A stretch of 64,000 bases of DNA from Corticibacter populi (GCF_004217315.1 NZ_SGWR01000001.1:868001-932000); one strand, 5' to 3'. Counted from the first letter of the stretch, positions 23,051-36,375 are shown. Notes: generated from the sequence alone by a model not told the origin. Made by a program: numbers and translations.

Positions 23051-23533
23051 ATGTTCAACATCGTCCTGGTCCACCCCGAGATCCCGCCCAACACGGGCAA
23101 CGTCATCCGCCTCAGCGCCAACACCGGTTGCCAGCTGCACCTGATCGAGCCGCTGGGCTTCTCGATGGAAGACCGGCACATGCGTCGCGCCGGACTCGAC
23201 TACCACGAATACGCCACGCTGCTGCGCCACGCCAGCTGGGAGGCCTTTCTGCAGAACCAGCGGCCCGATCCCACGCGCCTGTTCGCGATGACCACGCGCG
23301 GCAGCCGCAATCTGTTCGAGGTCGCCTTCCAGCCCGGCGACTGGCTGGTGTTCGGCTCCGAGACCCAGGGCCTGCCCGCTGCGCTGCGCGACTCCTTTGC
23401 CGCTGCGCAGCGGCTGCGCTTGCCGATGCGCGCCGGTCAGCGCAGCCTCAATCTCTCGAACGCCGTGGCCGTCACCGTCTTCGAGGCCTGGCGCCAGAAC
23501 GGCTTCACGGACGGCCTGGGAGCGTGTTCATAG
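23051..23533 (+). CDS. trmL: tRNA (cytidine(34)-2'-O)-methyltransferase TrmL
   Basis: SPOUT-class methyltransferase that modifies the wobble base of tRNA-Leu isoacceptors. The 160-residue protein begins MFNIVLVHPEIPPNTGNVIR, as TrmL does, and carries the knot motifs LVFGSETQGLP and SLNLSNAVAVTVFEA. The length equals the family norm. It is divergent from the GntR operon. Confidence 0.95.
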   Translation: MFNIVLVHPEIPPNTGNVIRLSANTGCQLHLIEPLGFSMEDRHMRRAGLDYHEYATLLRHASWEAFLQNQRPDPTRLFAMTTRGSRNLFEVAFQPGDWLVFGSETQGLPAALRDSFAAAQRLRLPMRAGQRSLNLSNAVAVTVFEAWRQNGFTDGLGACS

Positions 23534-23618
23534 TCTTGCCACGCAGCCGCATGGCTGCGCCATGCCCTTCGGGTGCAACAGCAAGCGCGCCGAGACGCCG
23601 AGACCGTGAACAACGCTC

Positions 23619-24707
23619 TCACACCGATGCCGTAGGCTCGGGCACGTCCCCGGCGCTGGCGCCTTCCTCGGCCAGCAATTCGCGCGCTTCGGCCCGGTCG
23701 GCCGCATCAGCCTGCAAGCCTTGCTGCTGCGCGGCATTCGAGGGGTGGTACTGCAGTTCGATCAGCACCGGAAAATGGTCGGAGCCCATCGCCGGCAGGC
23801 GGGCGATGCGCACCAGCTCGAAATCGTCGCTGTGGAAGAAATGGTCAAGCGGCCAGCGCGCAAACCAGTACCTGGCGTGAAAGCTGTTGACCATGCCGCG
23901 CCCGACACGCGGGTCGAGCAACCCGCTGATCCGGCGGAACAGCCGCGTGGTCGGCGACCAGGCAACGTCATTGAGGTCACCGGCCACCACCACCGGCCCC
24001 GTCTCGCTTTCGAGGCTTTTGGCGACCATCAGCAGTTCCACATCCCGTTCGGTCGATTCATCGTTCTCGGTCGGGCTCGGCGGCGCCGGGTGCAGAAAGT
24101 GCAGGCGCACCCGCAGGTTCTCACGCAACTGCAGACTGGCATGCATGGAGGGAATGTCCGGTTCGACCAGATATTCGATTCGCGCCTCGTGCAGTGGCAA
24201 GCGCGAATACACGTGCATGCCATAGAGGTTGTCCAACGGACAGGCGATGCGGTAGGGGTAGTCGACCTCCAGCGGGGCCAGCTGGGCCTGCCACCAGGCA
24301 TCGGTCTCCAGCGTCACCAGCACATCGGGCCGGTACTGGCGCACCTGCTCCAGCAGCGCATCGGCATGGCGGTTGGTCATCAGCACGTTGGCCGCCAGCA
24401 TGCGCAGCCGCGGCCCATCGTCGCCGGCATCGGCCCAGCGCACCTCCGACCGCCACAGCCGCGTGTAGGGCAGAATCCACCAGCACTGGTAGAGCAGGCA
24501 GGCCAGCGCTGCACCGGCAGCCAGCCAGGCTGGTGGCCGCGAAAAGTCCAGTACCAGGCCCTGCCCAAGCAGCGCCAGCGCCAGCAGTACCGCCAGTTGC
24601 GCGCGCGGAAAGTCCCACACCCGCACCCACCATGCACGCGCCTTGAACCAGGGCAGCACGGTCAGCAAGGCCAGCAAGGCGGTCAACACATAAAGAAGGG
24701 TTTGCAT
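23619..24707 (-). CDS. Membrane-anchored endonuclease/exonuclease/phosphatase family protein
   Basis: A 362-residue protein with three N-terminal membrane segments (about residues 3-20, 37-55 and 62-80) and an EEP catalytic domain, presumably facing the periplasm. Catalytic motifs are visible: LAANVLMTNRH, LVTLETDAWW, VVAGDLNDVAWS and GSDHFPVLIEL. The last 45 residues are a low-complexity Ala/Glu-rich tail. Family members cut nucleic acids or phosphoesters, but the substrate here is unknown. It is convergent with trmL and divergent from smc. Confidence 0.85.
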   Translation of the reverse strand: MQTLLYVLTALLALLTVLPWFKARAWWVRVWDFPRAQLAVLLALALLGQGLVLDFSRPPAWLAAGAALACLLYQCWWILPYTRLWRSEVRWADAGDDGPRLRMLAANVLMTNRHADALLEQVRQYRPDVLVTLETDAWWQAQLAPLEVDYPYRIACPLDNLYGMHVYSRLPLHEARIEYLVEPDIPSMHASLQLRENLRVRLHFLHPAPPSPTENDESTERDVELLMVAKSLESETGPVVVAGDLNDVAWSPTTRLFRRISGLLDPRVGRGMVNSFHARYWFARWPLDHFFHSDDFELVRIARLPAMGSDHFPVLIELQYHPSNAAQQQGLQADAADRAEARELLAEEGASAGDVPEPTASV

Positions 24708-24834
24708 CAGGCCGTATTGTCATCGGTTTGTGCTTCCCCGATACAGGGGCACGGGAAGTATTGCGCCAGAGGCTTTTCCATTAACATTGGCGGCTTTGGC
24801 TGGGCTTCGGCCAACCCTTTCCCAGATCATTTCC

Positions 24835-28374
<3,540 letters not shown>

Positions 28375-28405
28375 GCGGCGCCCCGCCTCGCGGCCATCGT
28401 TTCAC

Positions 28406-28750
28406 ATGCCCATGCCCGCCGAGTCCACCGATACCTCAGCACCGCAACGCGGCATCCGTCCGCGGCGACCCTGGCTGGCTTGGCTGGCCGGGCTGTCGGT
28501 CAGCATCGCCATGCTGGCCCTGCCGCTGGCAATCTGGCTGTGGTTTTCGCCCAGTGGCGGAGGCTTCTGGTCCGGCATGGGTGGCGCGCTGGCCATCCTG
28601 GTGGCAGGTGTGGCCAACATCATCTGCCTGCTGCTCAACGCCGGCTATGCCATCGCCGCTGCGCAGCGCCCGACCTGGCTGGCGGCGCTGCTGGCCGTGC
28701 AGGCCGTGCTGGCCTCGTGGTTCCTGCTGGCGCTGGCCGGCGTGCTTTGA
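28406..28750 (+). CDS. Small membrane protein of unknown function
   Basis: A 114-residue hydrophobic protein with a charged N-terminal tail (about 25 residues with RPRRP) and three predicted membrane helices (about residues 26-48, 56-80 and 90-113). I do not recognise a family. It starts 31 bp after smc and may be co-transcribed with it. A second ATG lies 6 bp further in. Confidence 0.65.
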   Translation: MPMPAESTDTSAPQRGIRPRRPWLAWLAGLSVSIAMLALPLAIWLWFSPSGGGFWSGMGGALAILVAGVANIICLLLNAGYAIAAAQRPTWLAALLAVQAVLASWFLLALAGVL

Positions 28751-28770
28751 GAACGGCGGATCTCCCCTGA

Positions 28771-28813
28771 AAAAGAATCATGGCTGCGTCCCGCAAAGGT
28801 CGCAGCCATGATT
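28771..28813 (-). terminator. Intrinsic terminator for the alpha-E/ATP-grasp operon
   Basis: A perfect 13-bp inverted repeat (28776-28788 with 28801-28813; arms AATCATGGCTGCG and CGCAGCCATGATT) with a 12-nt loop. Reading leftwards, the stem is followed by TTCTTTTTC, a good T tract for transcripts coming from 29828. On the plus strand there is no comparable T run, so its main direction is minus. Confidence 0.85.
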
Positions 28814-28865
28814 TCCAGAGCCATCCCAAGGATGCGGCAGCACGCCCTCGCGCGCCGCATCTCCA

Positions 28866-29828
28866 TCAATGCACCAGGAAGTCCTTGCTGACACCGGCGC
28901 CAAGGTCATTGACGCGTTCGAGGAACTGCACCAGAAAGGCGTGCAGGCCATTGGCCAGGATTTCATCGATGGTGCTGTACTGCAGGTCCGCCAGCAAGCG
29001 CCCGGCGCGGCGCTGGGTCTTGGCCGAGTGGTCGTTGGCAATGCTCTCGAGATTGCGCACTACTTCGGTCAGGCAGGCCAGCAGCGAACGCGGCATGTCG
29101 CTGCGCAGGATCAGCAGCTCGGCAATGCGCTTGGGGCTGACCACGTCCCGATACACCTGGCGATAGATCTCGAAGGCCGAGACGCTTCGCAGCAACGCCA
29201 CCCAGTGGTAGTACTCCTGCATCTGGCTGCGCGGCTGCAGCTCCTGGGCGCTGCGGCCGGTGCTGCTCTCGAGCGCGTGGAACTTCACGTCGAGCAGCCG
29301 TGCGGTGTTGTCGGCACGTTCGAGGAAGGTGCCCAGCCGCAGAAAGTGGAAGGCCTCGTTCTGCAGCATGGTGCCCAGCGCCACGCCGCGCGAGAGGTGC
29401 GAGCGGTATTTGACCCACTCGAAGAAGCGGCCCGGGTCACGCTTGAAGCCGGAGGGGTCGCGCACCAGGCGCCCGAGCTCCAGCCAGCTCATGTTGTGGC
29501 TTTCCCAAACCTCGGTGGTCAGCGCGCCGCGCACGGCGCGGGCATTCTCACGGGCCTCGCGCAGGCAGGAATAGATCGATGAAGGGTTGAGCGGGTCCAA
29601 CACCATGAAGTCCAGCACCTGCTCGGGCGTGATCTTGCCGTAGCGGCTGGTGTAGTCGTCCTGCAGCTCGCTGATGGACAGAATGCCCATCCAGCCCTGC
29701 AGCATGGCATCGCGCGACTGCGGCAGCAAGGCCGTGTCGAGGTTGACGTTGAGCATGCGCGCGGTGTTCTCGGCGCGCTCAACGTAGCGGGACATCCAGA
29801 AAATATGGTCAGCGGTACTCGATAGCAT
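28866..29828 (-). CDS. Alpha-E domain-containing protein (DUF403)
   Basis: A 320-residue, almost entirely alpha-helical protein that starts MLSSTADHIFWMSRYVERAE, the hallmark of the alpha-E family. Two repeats of the RAENTAR/RADNTAR type (about residues 17-23 and 170-176) are visible. Such proteins are nearly always encoded next to a circularly permuted ATP-grasp protein, as here (20 bp upstream). The pair is predicted from comparative genomics to take part in peptide ligation or modification; the reaction is unproven. Confidence 0.9.
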   Translation of the reverse strand: MLSSTADHIFWMSRYVERAENTARMLNVNLDTALLPQSRDAMLQGWMGILSISELQDDYTSRYGKITPEQVLDFMVLDPLNPSSIYSCLREARENARAVRGALTTEVWESHNMSWLELGRLVRDPSGFKRDPGRFFEWVKYRSHLSRGVALGTMLQNEAFHFLRLGTFLERADNTARLLDVKFHALESSTGRSAQELQPRSQMQEYYHWVALLRSVSAFEIYRQVYRDVVSPKRIAELLILRSDMPRSLLACLTEVVRNLESIANDHSAKTQRRAGRLLADLQYSTIDEILANGLHAFLVQFLERVNDLGAGVSKDFLVH

Positions 29829-29848
29829 GTTCTTTTCTCCTCACGGTT

Positions 29849-31327
29849 TCATTGTTGCAGGTCGTACCACTGATGTTCCTGCTGGGCGCTGGGCCAGTCT
29901 TCGAGCACCCAGGTGTCCTTGGTGCCGCCGCCCTGCGAGGAATTGACCACCAGCGAGCCATTCTTGAGGGCCACGCGGGTCAGGCCGCCGGCGACGATGC
30001 GCACCGATTTGCCGCTGAGCACGAAGGGCCGCAGGTCGATGTGGCGCGGCGCCACGCCGCTTTCCACGTAAGTCGGGCAGCTCGAGAGGCTCAGCGTGGG
30101 CTGGGCGATGTAACCGCTGGGGTTGTGCTTGAGCGCCGCGCGGAAGCGCTCGATCTCCTCGCGGCTGGCCTGCGGGCCGATCAGCATGCCGTAGCCGCCG
30201 GCGCCATGCACTTCCTTGACGACCAGTTCCTCCAGGTGCGCCAGCACATAGGCCAGATCGTCGGGCTTGCGGCACAGCCAGGTCGGCACGTTCTTGAGGA
30301 TGGGCTCCTCGCCCAGGTAGAAGCGGATCATCTCCGGCACGTAGGGGTAGACTGACTTGTCGTCGGCCACGCCGGTGCCCACCGCGTTGCAGATGCAGAC
30401 ATTGCCGGCCCGGTAGGCCTCCATGAGCCCGGGCGCGCCCAGCATCGAGTCGGGGCGGAACACCTGCGGGTCGATGAAGTCGTCGTCGACCCGGCGGTAG
30501 ATCACATCGATGCGCTGCAGCCCGCGCGTGGTGCGCATGTAGACGAACTTGTCCTGCACCACCAGATCCTGGCCCTGCACCAGCTCCACCCCCATCTGCT
30601 GCGCCAGGAAGGCGTGCTCGAAGTAGGCGCTGTTGTACATGCCCGGGGTGAGCACCACCACCGTCGGGTCGGGATTGCTGTCGCCGGCGCAGTCGCGCAG
30701 CGTCTCCAGCAGCAGGTCGGGATAATGCGCCACCGGCGCGATGGCGTGGCCGCTGAAGAGTTCGGGGAAGAGCCGCATCATCATCTTGCGGTTCTCCAGC
30801 ATGTAGCTCACGCCGCTGGGCACGCGCAGGTTGTCCTCGAGCACGTAGTAATCCCCATCGCCGGCGCGCACGATGTCGATGCCGGAAATGTGCGAATACA
30901 CCTGGTTGGCCACGTCCACGCCCTGCATCTGCGGCCGGTACTGGGTGTTGTCGAGCACCAGCTCCCTCGGGATCACCCCGGCGCGGATGATGTCCTGCCC
31001 GTGGTAGACGTCATGCAGGAAGCGGTTGAGCGCGGTCACGCGCTGCACCAGGCCGCGTTCCATGCGCTGCCACTCGTGGGCGGGAATGATGCGGGGGATC
31101 AGGTCGAACGGAATCAGCCGCTCGGTGCCGGCGCCGTTTTCATCCTTCTCGCCATACACCGCGAAGGTGATGCCGACCTGTCGGAAGATGACTTCGGCTT
31201 CCTCATGCCGCAAACGCATATCCTCACTCGTCTTGCCGGCGAGCCAACTGGCATAGGTCTGGTAATGCTCGCGCGGCGCCGCCTGCTCGATCGGCAGGGA
31301 TTGGTACATCTCATCAAAAATTGTCAT
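29849..31327 (-). CDS. Circularly permuted ATP-grasp protein (DUF404/DUF407 type)
   Basis: A 492-residue protein of the circularly permuted ATP-grasp type. Characteristic segments are RIIPAHEWQRMERGLVQRV, the nucleotide-site region YYVLEDNLRVPSGVSYMLEN (about residues 168-187), and the C-terminal VVKEVHGAGGYGMLIGP (about 351-367). ATP-grasp enzymes form amide bonds through acyl-phosphates. It is the first gene of a two-gene operon with the alpha-E protein. A perfect -35-like TTGACA (minus strand, 31395-31390) lies 62 bp upstream, but I see no good -10 at standard spacing. Confidence 0.9.
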   Translation of the reverse strand: MTIFDEMYQSLPIEQAAPREHYQTYASWLAGKTSEDMRLRHEEAEVIFRQVGITFAVYGEKDENGAGTERLIPFDLIPRIIPAHEWQRMERGLVQRVTALNRFLHDVYHGQDIIRAGVIPRELVLDNTQYRPQMQGVDVANQVYSHISGIDIVRAGDGDYYVLEDNLRVPSGVSYMLENRKMMMRLFPELFSGHAIAPVAHYPDLLLETLRDCAGDSNPDPTVVVLTPGMYNSAYFEHAFLAQQMGVELVQGQDLVVQDKFVYMRTTRGLQRIDVIYRRVDDDFIDPQVFRPDSMLGAPGLMEAYRAGNVCICNAVGTGVADDKSVYPYVPEMIRFYLGEEPILKNVPTWLCRKPDDLAYVLAHLEELVVKEVHGAGGYGMLIGPQASREEIERFRAALKHNPSGYIAQPTLSLSSCPTYVESGVAPRHIDLRPFVLSGKSVRIVAGGLTRVALKNGSLVVNSSQGGGTKDTWVLEDWPSAQQEHQWYDLQQ

Positions 31328-31430
31328 GTGAATGCCTTTGCTTTCCCGGGTTCCGGTCTGATCAATCTAGCAAATAGCTCGCCAGTATTTGTCAATCAAA
31401 TGCAAGCGCATCTGGCAGCCAGCACTTGTT

Positions 31431-34109
31431 TCAACGGTGCCAGTATCGCCTGCTGCGCACCCGCTCGCACAACAGCCCATCAGGCTGTGCCGATTGCCAT
31501 TCGGATGCACCACATTGGGGTGTCGCAAAAAACGCCGAACCAGCCTCACCATATCGGTGCGCCACGGCCTCGGCCGGGTGTCCAAACGGGTTGCGGTGCC
31601 CCGCCTGGGCCACTGCGAAGCGCGCGCCGACCGCGTCGATGAAGCGCCGCGAGGACGAGCCTCCGCTGCCATGGTGCGGCACCAGCAGCCAGTGGGCTGC
31701 CAGCGCCGGTCGCTGCAGATCCCACAAATCCAGTTCCTCGGTGCGGCCGATGTCGCCCGTCAGCAGCGCTGTCACGCCATGGCGCGAGCTTACCCGCAGC
31801 ACGCAGCTCAGGGAATTGGTTGAAACACGGGGAGCCGGCCTGCCCAGAAGCACCTGCGCAGGCATGGGTCCGGCCGCTTCACTTTGCGCCAGCAGCCACG
31901 CCGGTGGGTGCAGAAACTCGAAGCGCACGCCGTCGCGCTCCCAGGACTGGCCGGCCTGGCAGTGCATCCAGGAGCGCCAGGGCGGCGGCGAAAGCCCCTC
32001 CGATGCCGGCCGGTTCAACCGGTCCGCACCAAACGAGGCCAGCACCTCGGTGCCGGCAAAAGTCCGCAGCACGTCCCAGGCACCGCCCACATGGTCATCA
32101 TCGCCATGGCTGAGCACCAGCACATCCGGCCGCAGCCCCTGCGCCTGCATAACGGGCACGATCACCCGCTCGCCCGCATTCCCGTAGGCACCGTAGCGCG
32201 GCCCCGCGTCATAGAGCAATACATGTCGGTGCGTCTGCACCAATACGGCGCCACCCTGGCCCACATCCAGCGCCAACACTCGGAATTCGCCCTCCTTCGG
32301 TGCAACGGGGCGCCACAACAAGGCCACCACCAGACATGGCAGCCCCAATACCCGCCATGGCAGCGGTACCCGTACCGTGAGCAACACGGCGCCAGCCGCC
32401 CCCAGCAAGGCCAGCGACCAAGGAATCTGCGGTGCCCGCCATGCCGCCAGCGGCCACTGCGCCAGCCACTCCAACCATCCGCCCAGCCACTGCATCAACT
32501 GCGCGGCCACCAGCCAGGCAGGCCCCAGCAGCACCCCCAGCATGGCCAGTGGCGTCACCAGCAGGGTCACGACCGGAATGGCCACCAGGTTGGCCAGCAA
32601 CCCCACCACCGACACCTGGCCGAACAAGGCCAGCGTCAAGGGCGCCAACACCAACGTCAGACGCCACTGCAATTGCCAAAGCTGCCTGGCCCCGGCCCGC
32701 AGCCGGCGGCTGCCCAGGGCCAGGCTGCGGCGCCAGCCCCCGGCATCGGCTCCATCAGTCGCACCGCTCGCATCGGGCACATGGCTCGCATTGGGCGCGC
32801 GCGCCTCACTGGTCGCGTTGGCACGCCCGTCGGCCGGGCCAGCCAGCACCAGCAGGACGGCCACCGCCACGAAGCTCAGCCAGAAGCCCGGTTGCTGCAA
32901 GGCCCAGGGATCGATGGCCAGCACCACCACGGCCGCCGCGGCCAGACTGGCATGCCAGGGCCAGCGCAGGCCGGCGCTGCGCAGCAGCACCCAGGCCGTC
33001 AGCATCCAGATGGTGCGCTGTGCCGGCACGCCCCAGCCACTGAACACGGCATAGGCCGCCGCCAGCGTCAACCCTCCCCACATGGCCGCCACCGGCAACG
33101 GCACCCACAGCATGAGCCGGCCCGAGCGACGCCACAACCACCCCACGGCCTGCATGGCCAGCCAGGCGAACATGGTCACATGCAGGCCCGATATGGCCAT
33201 CAGATGCGCCACGCCGGTAATGCGGAACACCTCCCAGTCCTGCTGGTCAATGGCGCGCTGCTCACCCGTCACCAGCGCGGCGATCACACCGGCACTGCGG
33301 CGCCAGGGCGAGCTGTCGCCGTGACCATCCAGGTACGTCTCGATGCGATCGCGCACCTGCTGCCTGTAGCGTTCGAGCCGAAAGCGCCCGGAATCTCCCA
33401 GCCATTGCGGCGTCCAGCCCCCGGCCGCGTCATCCGGCGACGCCACCCGCACATAGGCCGTGGCCTGCACGCCCTGCTCCCACAGCCAGCGCTCATAATC
33501 GAACGCCAGCGGATTGAGACTGCCGCTGGGCTGGCGCAAGCGCAGCGGCAAGCGCCAGCGGTCGCCAGCCTGCAGTTGCGGCAGCGCCTGGCGGACCTGC
33601 TGCCGCACGGCATGCATGGCTTGCGCGTCCTGTAGCGCCTGTGGCCCCTGCCGAAAGCGCTCGGCAGTCGGCACGGCATACCAGCTGAGTTCGATGCGTG
33701 GCGGCAAGCGCAGCGGCCTGCCATCGCGCGTTTGCGCCGATTCGACGGCCAGGCGCAGCCGCTGCGCATCGGGCTGCAGACGCGGCATGGCCGCCACGAC
33801 GCCGATGACCAGCGCGTCACTGCCATCGAGCGCGTCCGGCAGTGCATCGCGTGCAAACCAGCATGCACGCAGGCCTGGCCAGGCAAAGAAGAACAGCAGC
33901 ACCAGCAGCCAGAGCAGCCCGCGCCCAGCGCCACGCCAGCACTGCGCACCAGCCTGCCATCGGCGCAGCAGCACCAGCAGGCACGGCAGCACCAGCAGTG
34001 CCACCGCCAGCAAACCGGCGTAGGCCTGCCAGGGCCACAGCCGAGCCTGCTGCAACTGCAGCGCCACACCAGCCACTGCCGCCAGTGCCAGGGCCACTCC
34101 ACTACCCAT
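31431..34109 (-). CDS. comEC: DNA internalization protein ComEC/Rec2
   Basis: An 892-residue inner-membrane channel protein for uptake of transforming DNA. It has N-terminal membrane helices and a DUF4131-like region, the Competence domain with VTGEQRAIDQQDWEVF and GVAHLMAISGLHVTMFAWL (about residues 280-320), and a C-terminal metallo-beta-lactamase-like domain with LDVGQGGAVLVQTHRH, LSHGDDDHVGGAWD and LVPHHGSGGSSS. Length is in the normal range for betaproteobacteria. It suggests potential natural competence, though no other com or pil gene is in the window. Confidence 0.93.
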   Translation of the reverse strand: MGSGVALALAAVAGVALQLQQARLWPWQAYAGLLAVALLVLPCLLVLLRRWQAGAQCWRGAGRGLLWLLVLLFFFAWPGLRACWFARDALPDALDGSDALVIGVVAAMPRLQPDAQRLRLAVESAQTRDGRPLRLPPRIELSWYAVPTAERFRQGPQALQDAQAMHAVRQQVRQALPQLQAGDRWRLPLRLRQPSGSLNPLAFDYERWLWEQGVQATAYVRVASPDDAAGGWTPQWLGDSGRFRLERYRQQVRDRIETYLDGHGDSSPWRRSAGVIAALVTGEQRAIDQQDWEVFRITGVAHLMAISGLHVTMFAWLAMQAVGWLWRRSGRLMLWVPLPVAAMWGGLTLAAAYAVFSGWGVPAQRTIWMLTAWVLLRSAGLRWPWHASLAAAAVVVLAIDPWALQQPGFWLSFVAVAVLLVLAGPADGRANATSEARAPNASHVPDASGATDGADAGGWRRSLALGSRRLRAGARQLWQLQWRLTLVLAPLTLALFGQVSVVGLLANLVAIPVVTLLVTPLAMLGVLLGPAWLVAAQLMQWLGGWLEWLAQWPLAAWRAPQIPWSLALLGAAGAVLLTVRVPLPWRVLGLPCLVVALLWRPVAPKEGEFRVLALDVGQGGAVLVQTHRHVLLYDAGPRYGAYGNAGERVIVPVMQAQGLRPDVLVLSHGDDDHVGGAWDVLRTFAGTEVLASFGADRLNRPASEGLSPPPWRSWMHCQAGQSWERDGVRFEFLHPPAWLLAQSEAAGPMPAQVLLGRPAPRVSTNSLSCVLRVSSRHGVTALLTGDIGRTEELDLWDLQRPALAAHWLLVPHHGSGGSSSRRFIDAVGARFAVAQAGHRNPFGHPAEAVAHRYGEAGSAFFATPQCGASEWQSAQPDGLLCERVRSRRYWHR

Positions 34110-34205
34110 TCACTGCATCCCTCCCGCATCTGCTGCCGCCCGTCCGGACTGCCGGCATCGCGTATATCATCGACCGCACCCCCATCCATTTGAAGGAGTT
34201 TTTCC

Positions 34206-34664
34206 ATGAGTGTCTATGACAGGCTCGAAACCCTGGGCATCGAACTGCCCGCCGTTGCCACACCGGCAGCAGCCTACGTCATGTATGTGCAGACTGGCAA
34301 TCTGGTCTTCCTGAGCGGCCACATCTCGAAGAAGAATGGCGCCGTCTGGGCCGGCCAGCTCGGCAAGGAGCTCGACACCGCCGAAGGCCATGCCGCTGCA
34401 CGCGCTGCCGCCGTCGACCTGCTGGCCACGCTGCAGGCGGCCACCGGCGGCAATCTGAACCGCGTCAAGCGCATTGTCAAGGTGCTCAGCCTGGTCAACT
34501 CCAGCCCCGACTTCACCGAACACCATCTCGTCACCAATGGCGCCAGCGAACTGCTGGCTGAAGTCTTTGGCGAAAAGGGCGCGCATGCCCGCAGCGCCTT
34601 CGGCGTGGCGCAATTGCCACTGGGCGCCGCCGTGGAGGTTGAGTTGATCGCCGAAATCGAGTGA
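34206..34664 (+). CDS. RidA/YjgF/UK114 family protein
   Basis: A 152-residue protein of the RidA superfamily, in the longer subgroup. It has YVQTGNLVFLSGHIS near residue 27, AARAAAVDLLATLQAA, VKRIVKVLSLVNSSPDF and the C-terminal GVAQLPLGAAVEVELIAEIE. The catalytic arginine seen in true RidA imine deaminases should lie in the segment HARSAFGVAQLP, where an Arg is present. A GAAGGAG site precedes the ATG. Divergent from comEC. Confidence 0.9.
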   Translation: MSVYDRLETLGIELPAVATPAAAYVMYVQTGNLVFLSGHISKKNGAVWAGQLGKELDTAEGHAAARAAAVDLLATLQAATGGNLNRVKRIVKVLSLVNSSPDFTEHHLVTNGASELLAEVFGEKGAHARSAFGVAQLPLGAAVEVELIAEIE

Positions 34665-34701
34665 GCTCAGGGCCTGCTGACGATCTTTTCCCGAAACAGG
34701 C

Positions 34702-36375
34702 TCACGCCAAGGCCCGGCGGCGGCGCTCGGACAGCACGCTCAGGCCATGCGCCCCGGCCACCAGCAAGCAGGTGATGGCGATCGTCAGCAGGCTCATCGC
34801 CATGCCCTGGCCAACCGAGCCCTGGTCGAACTGGCGCCAGATGAACAGCGAGACGGTCTGCGATCCCGTCGGCGCCAGCAGCAGTGAGGCCACCAGTTCG
34901 CGCGAGGCGATCGCGAACACCAGCAGCATGGCCGCGCCAACGCTGGGTGCCAGCAAGGGCAGTACGATGCGGCGCAGCGTGACCCAGAACCCTGCCCCAT
35001 GCACGAAGGCGCTGGCCTCCAGGTTGGTGCCGATCTGGCGCAGCGCCGCATGGGCATAGCGCACCGGGTACGGCAGCAGCAGGCAGGCATAGGCTAGCAG
35101 CAGGATCATCCAGGTGTTGTAGGGCGTGAACGGCAGCCAGGGCTGGTTCCAGGCCAGAATCAGCCCCACGGCCACGACAATGCCCGGCATGGCATTGGGC
35201 AGAATGCTCAGCGCATCCAGCAACGCCGCCGCGCGGCCCGGCACCCGCAGCACCGCATAGGCCAGGATGGCGCCAAACAGCCCGGTCAGCAGGGCTGCGC
35301 CAATCGCCAGTGAAAAACTGAAGGCCAGCGCCGACAGCGCCTGCGAGCCCTGCCCGAACAGCTCCGTGAAGTGCCGCAGCGACAGGTTCTCCAGTGTCAG
35401 CCCGCCCGAGAGCGTGCCCGTGAAGGCCGTCGCGGCAATCGCCAGCAGTGGTGCCGCCGTGGCCACCAGCGCCACCAGCAAAAACAGCGCGCACACCGGC
35501 CAGCGCCAGGCGCCCAGCGGCCGCGGCGACACATCGGCGGGCTTGCCGGTCTGGGTGGCATAGTCGCGCCCGGCCGTCAGCCAGCGCTGCGTCACAAAAG
35601 CTGTCAGCGCCAGCAGCATCAGAATGACCGACAGCAGCGCAGCGCCAGGCAGGTCGATCGGCCAGTCGGAAAAACGCCGTTCAATGCCGGTGACCAGCAC
35701 GAAGAACCCGGCATTCGAGGCCAGCACCGCCGGCGTGCCATATTCCTCGATGCTGGCCGCGAACACCAGCAGCAGGCTGGCGGCCAGTGCCGGCAGGGTC
35801 AGCGGCAGCGTGACGCGCACGAAGGCGCGCCACGGGCTGGCGCCAAAAATGCGCGCCACATCGGCCAGGCGCACACCCTGGCTGGCCACGGCGCGCGAGA
35901 CCGCGAAATACACCGCCGGAAACAGGTTGAGCGCCATGACCAGCACCACCCCGGCAAAGGAGAACAGCAACGGCGCCAGATGAAAGCCCGCCAGTTGCTG
36001 ACCGAAGCCACTGGGCTGCAGCAGCAGAATCCAGCCCATCGCCGCGATGTAGGGCGGCACCATGAAGGGCACCAGAAAGGCCAGATCCCAGAGCCGTTGC
36101 CCGGGCACCTGGAAGAGGCCGCGCAGCACGCCCAGTGGCGCACCGATGAGCGCCGCCAGCACCACCACTGCGAGCCCGAGCTTGACCGTGTTGCCCGTCA
36201 ACTCCAGCACCGCGCCCTCGCCCAGCGTTTGCCCCAGATGCGCCAGCGGCGTGGCCAGCGAGCCCTGCGCCAGTTGCGGGAACACCGCCTGCAGCAGCAC
36301 GAACAACAGGGGCACGCCCACCAGCAGCGCCAGGCCGCCACTGCACAGCCCGATCAGCCAACGGGAAGAAACCAT
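34702..36375 (-). CDS. ABC transporter permease, two fused membrane domains (FbpB/PhnU2-like)
   Basis: A 557-residue permease with about 12 predicted helices and two copies of the binding-protein-dependent transport domain. The EAA loops are in RLADVARIFGASPWRAFVRV (first half) and TNLEASAFVHGAGFWVTLRR (second half). This fused layout is shared by ferric-iron permeases (FbpB, AfuB) and by predicted 2-aminoethylphosphonate permeases (PhnU2). It is the last gene of an ATPase, binding protein, permease cluster on the minus strand. Confidence 0.88.
   Translation of the reverse strand: MVSSRWLIGLCSGGLALLVGVPLLFVLLQAVFPQLAQGSLATPLAHLGQTLGEGAVLELTGNTVKLGLAVVVLAALIGAPLGVLRGLFQVPGQRLWDLAFLVPFMVPPYIAAMGWILLLQPSGFGQQLAGFHLAPLLFSFAGVVLVMALNLFPAVYFAVSRAVASQGVRLADVARIFGASPWRAFVRVTLPLTLPALAASLLLVFAASIEEYGTPAVLASNAGFFVLVTGIERRFSDWPIDLPGAALLSVILMLLALTAFVTQRWLTAGRDYATQTGKPADVSPRPLGAWRWPVCALFLLVALVATAAPLLAIAATAFTGTLSGGLTLENLSLRHFTELFGQGSQALSALAFSFSLAIGAALLTGLFGAILAYAVLRVPGRAAALLDALSILPNAMPGIVVAVGLILAWNQPWLPFTPYNTWMILLLAYACLLLPYPVRYAHAALRQIGTNLEASAFVHGAGFWVTLRRIVLPLLAPSVGAAMLLVFAIASRELVASLLLAPTGSQTVSLFIWRQFDQGSVGQGMAMSLLTIAITCLLVAGAHGLSVLSERRRRALA

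Noticed and set aside
23542-23559. Small hairpin CGCAGCC/GGCTGCG after trmL
   Set aside because: A 7-bp stem without a T tract in a GC-rich convergent gap is too weak to call a terminator.
24717-24734. Pho-box-like half-site TTGTCAT upstream of smc
   Set aside because: The second repeat matches only 4 of 7, the spacer is GC-rich, and neither smc nor the divergent hydrolase is an expected PHO gene in this orientation.
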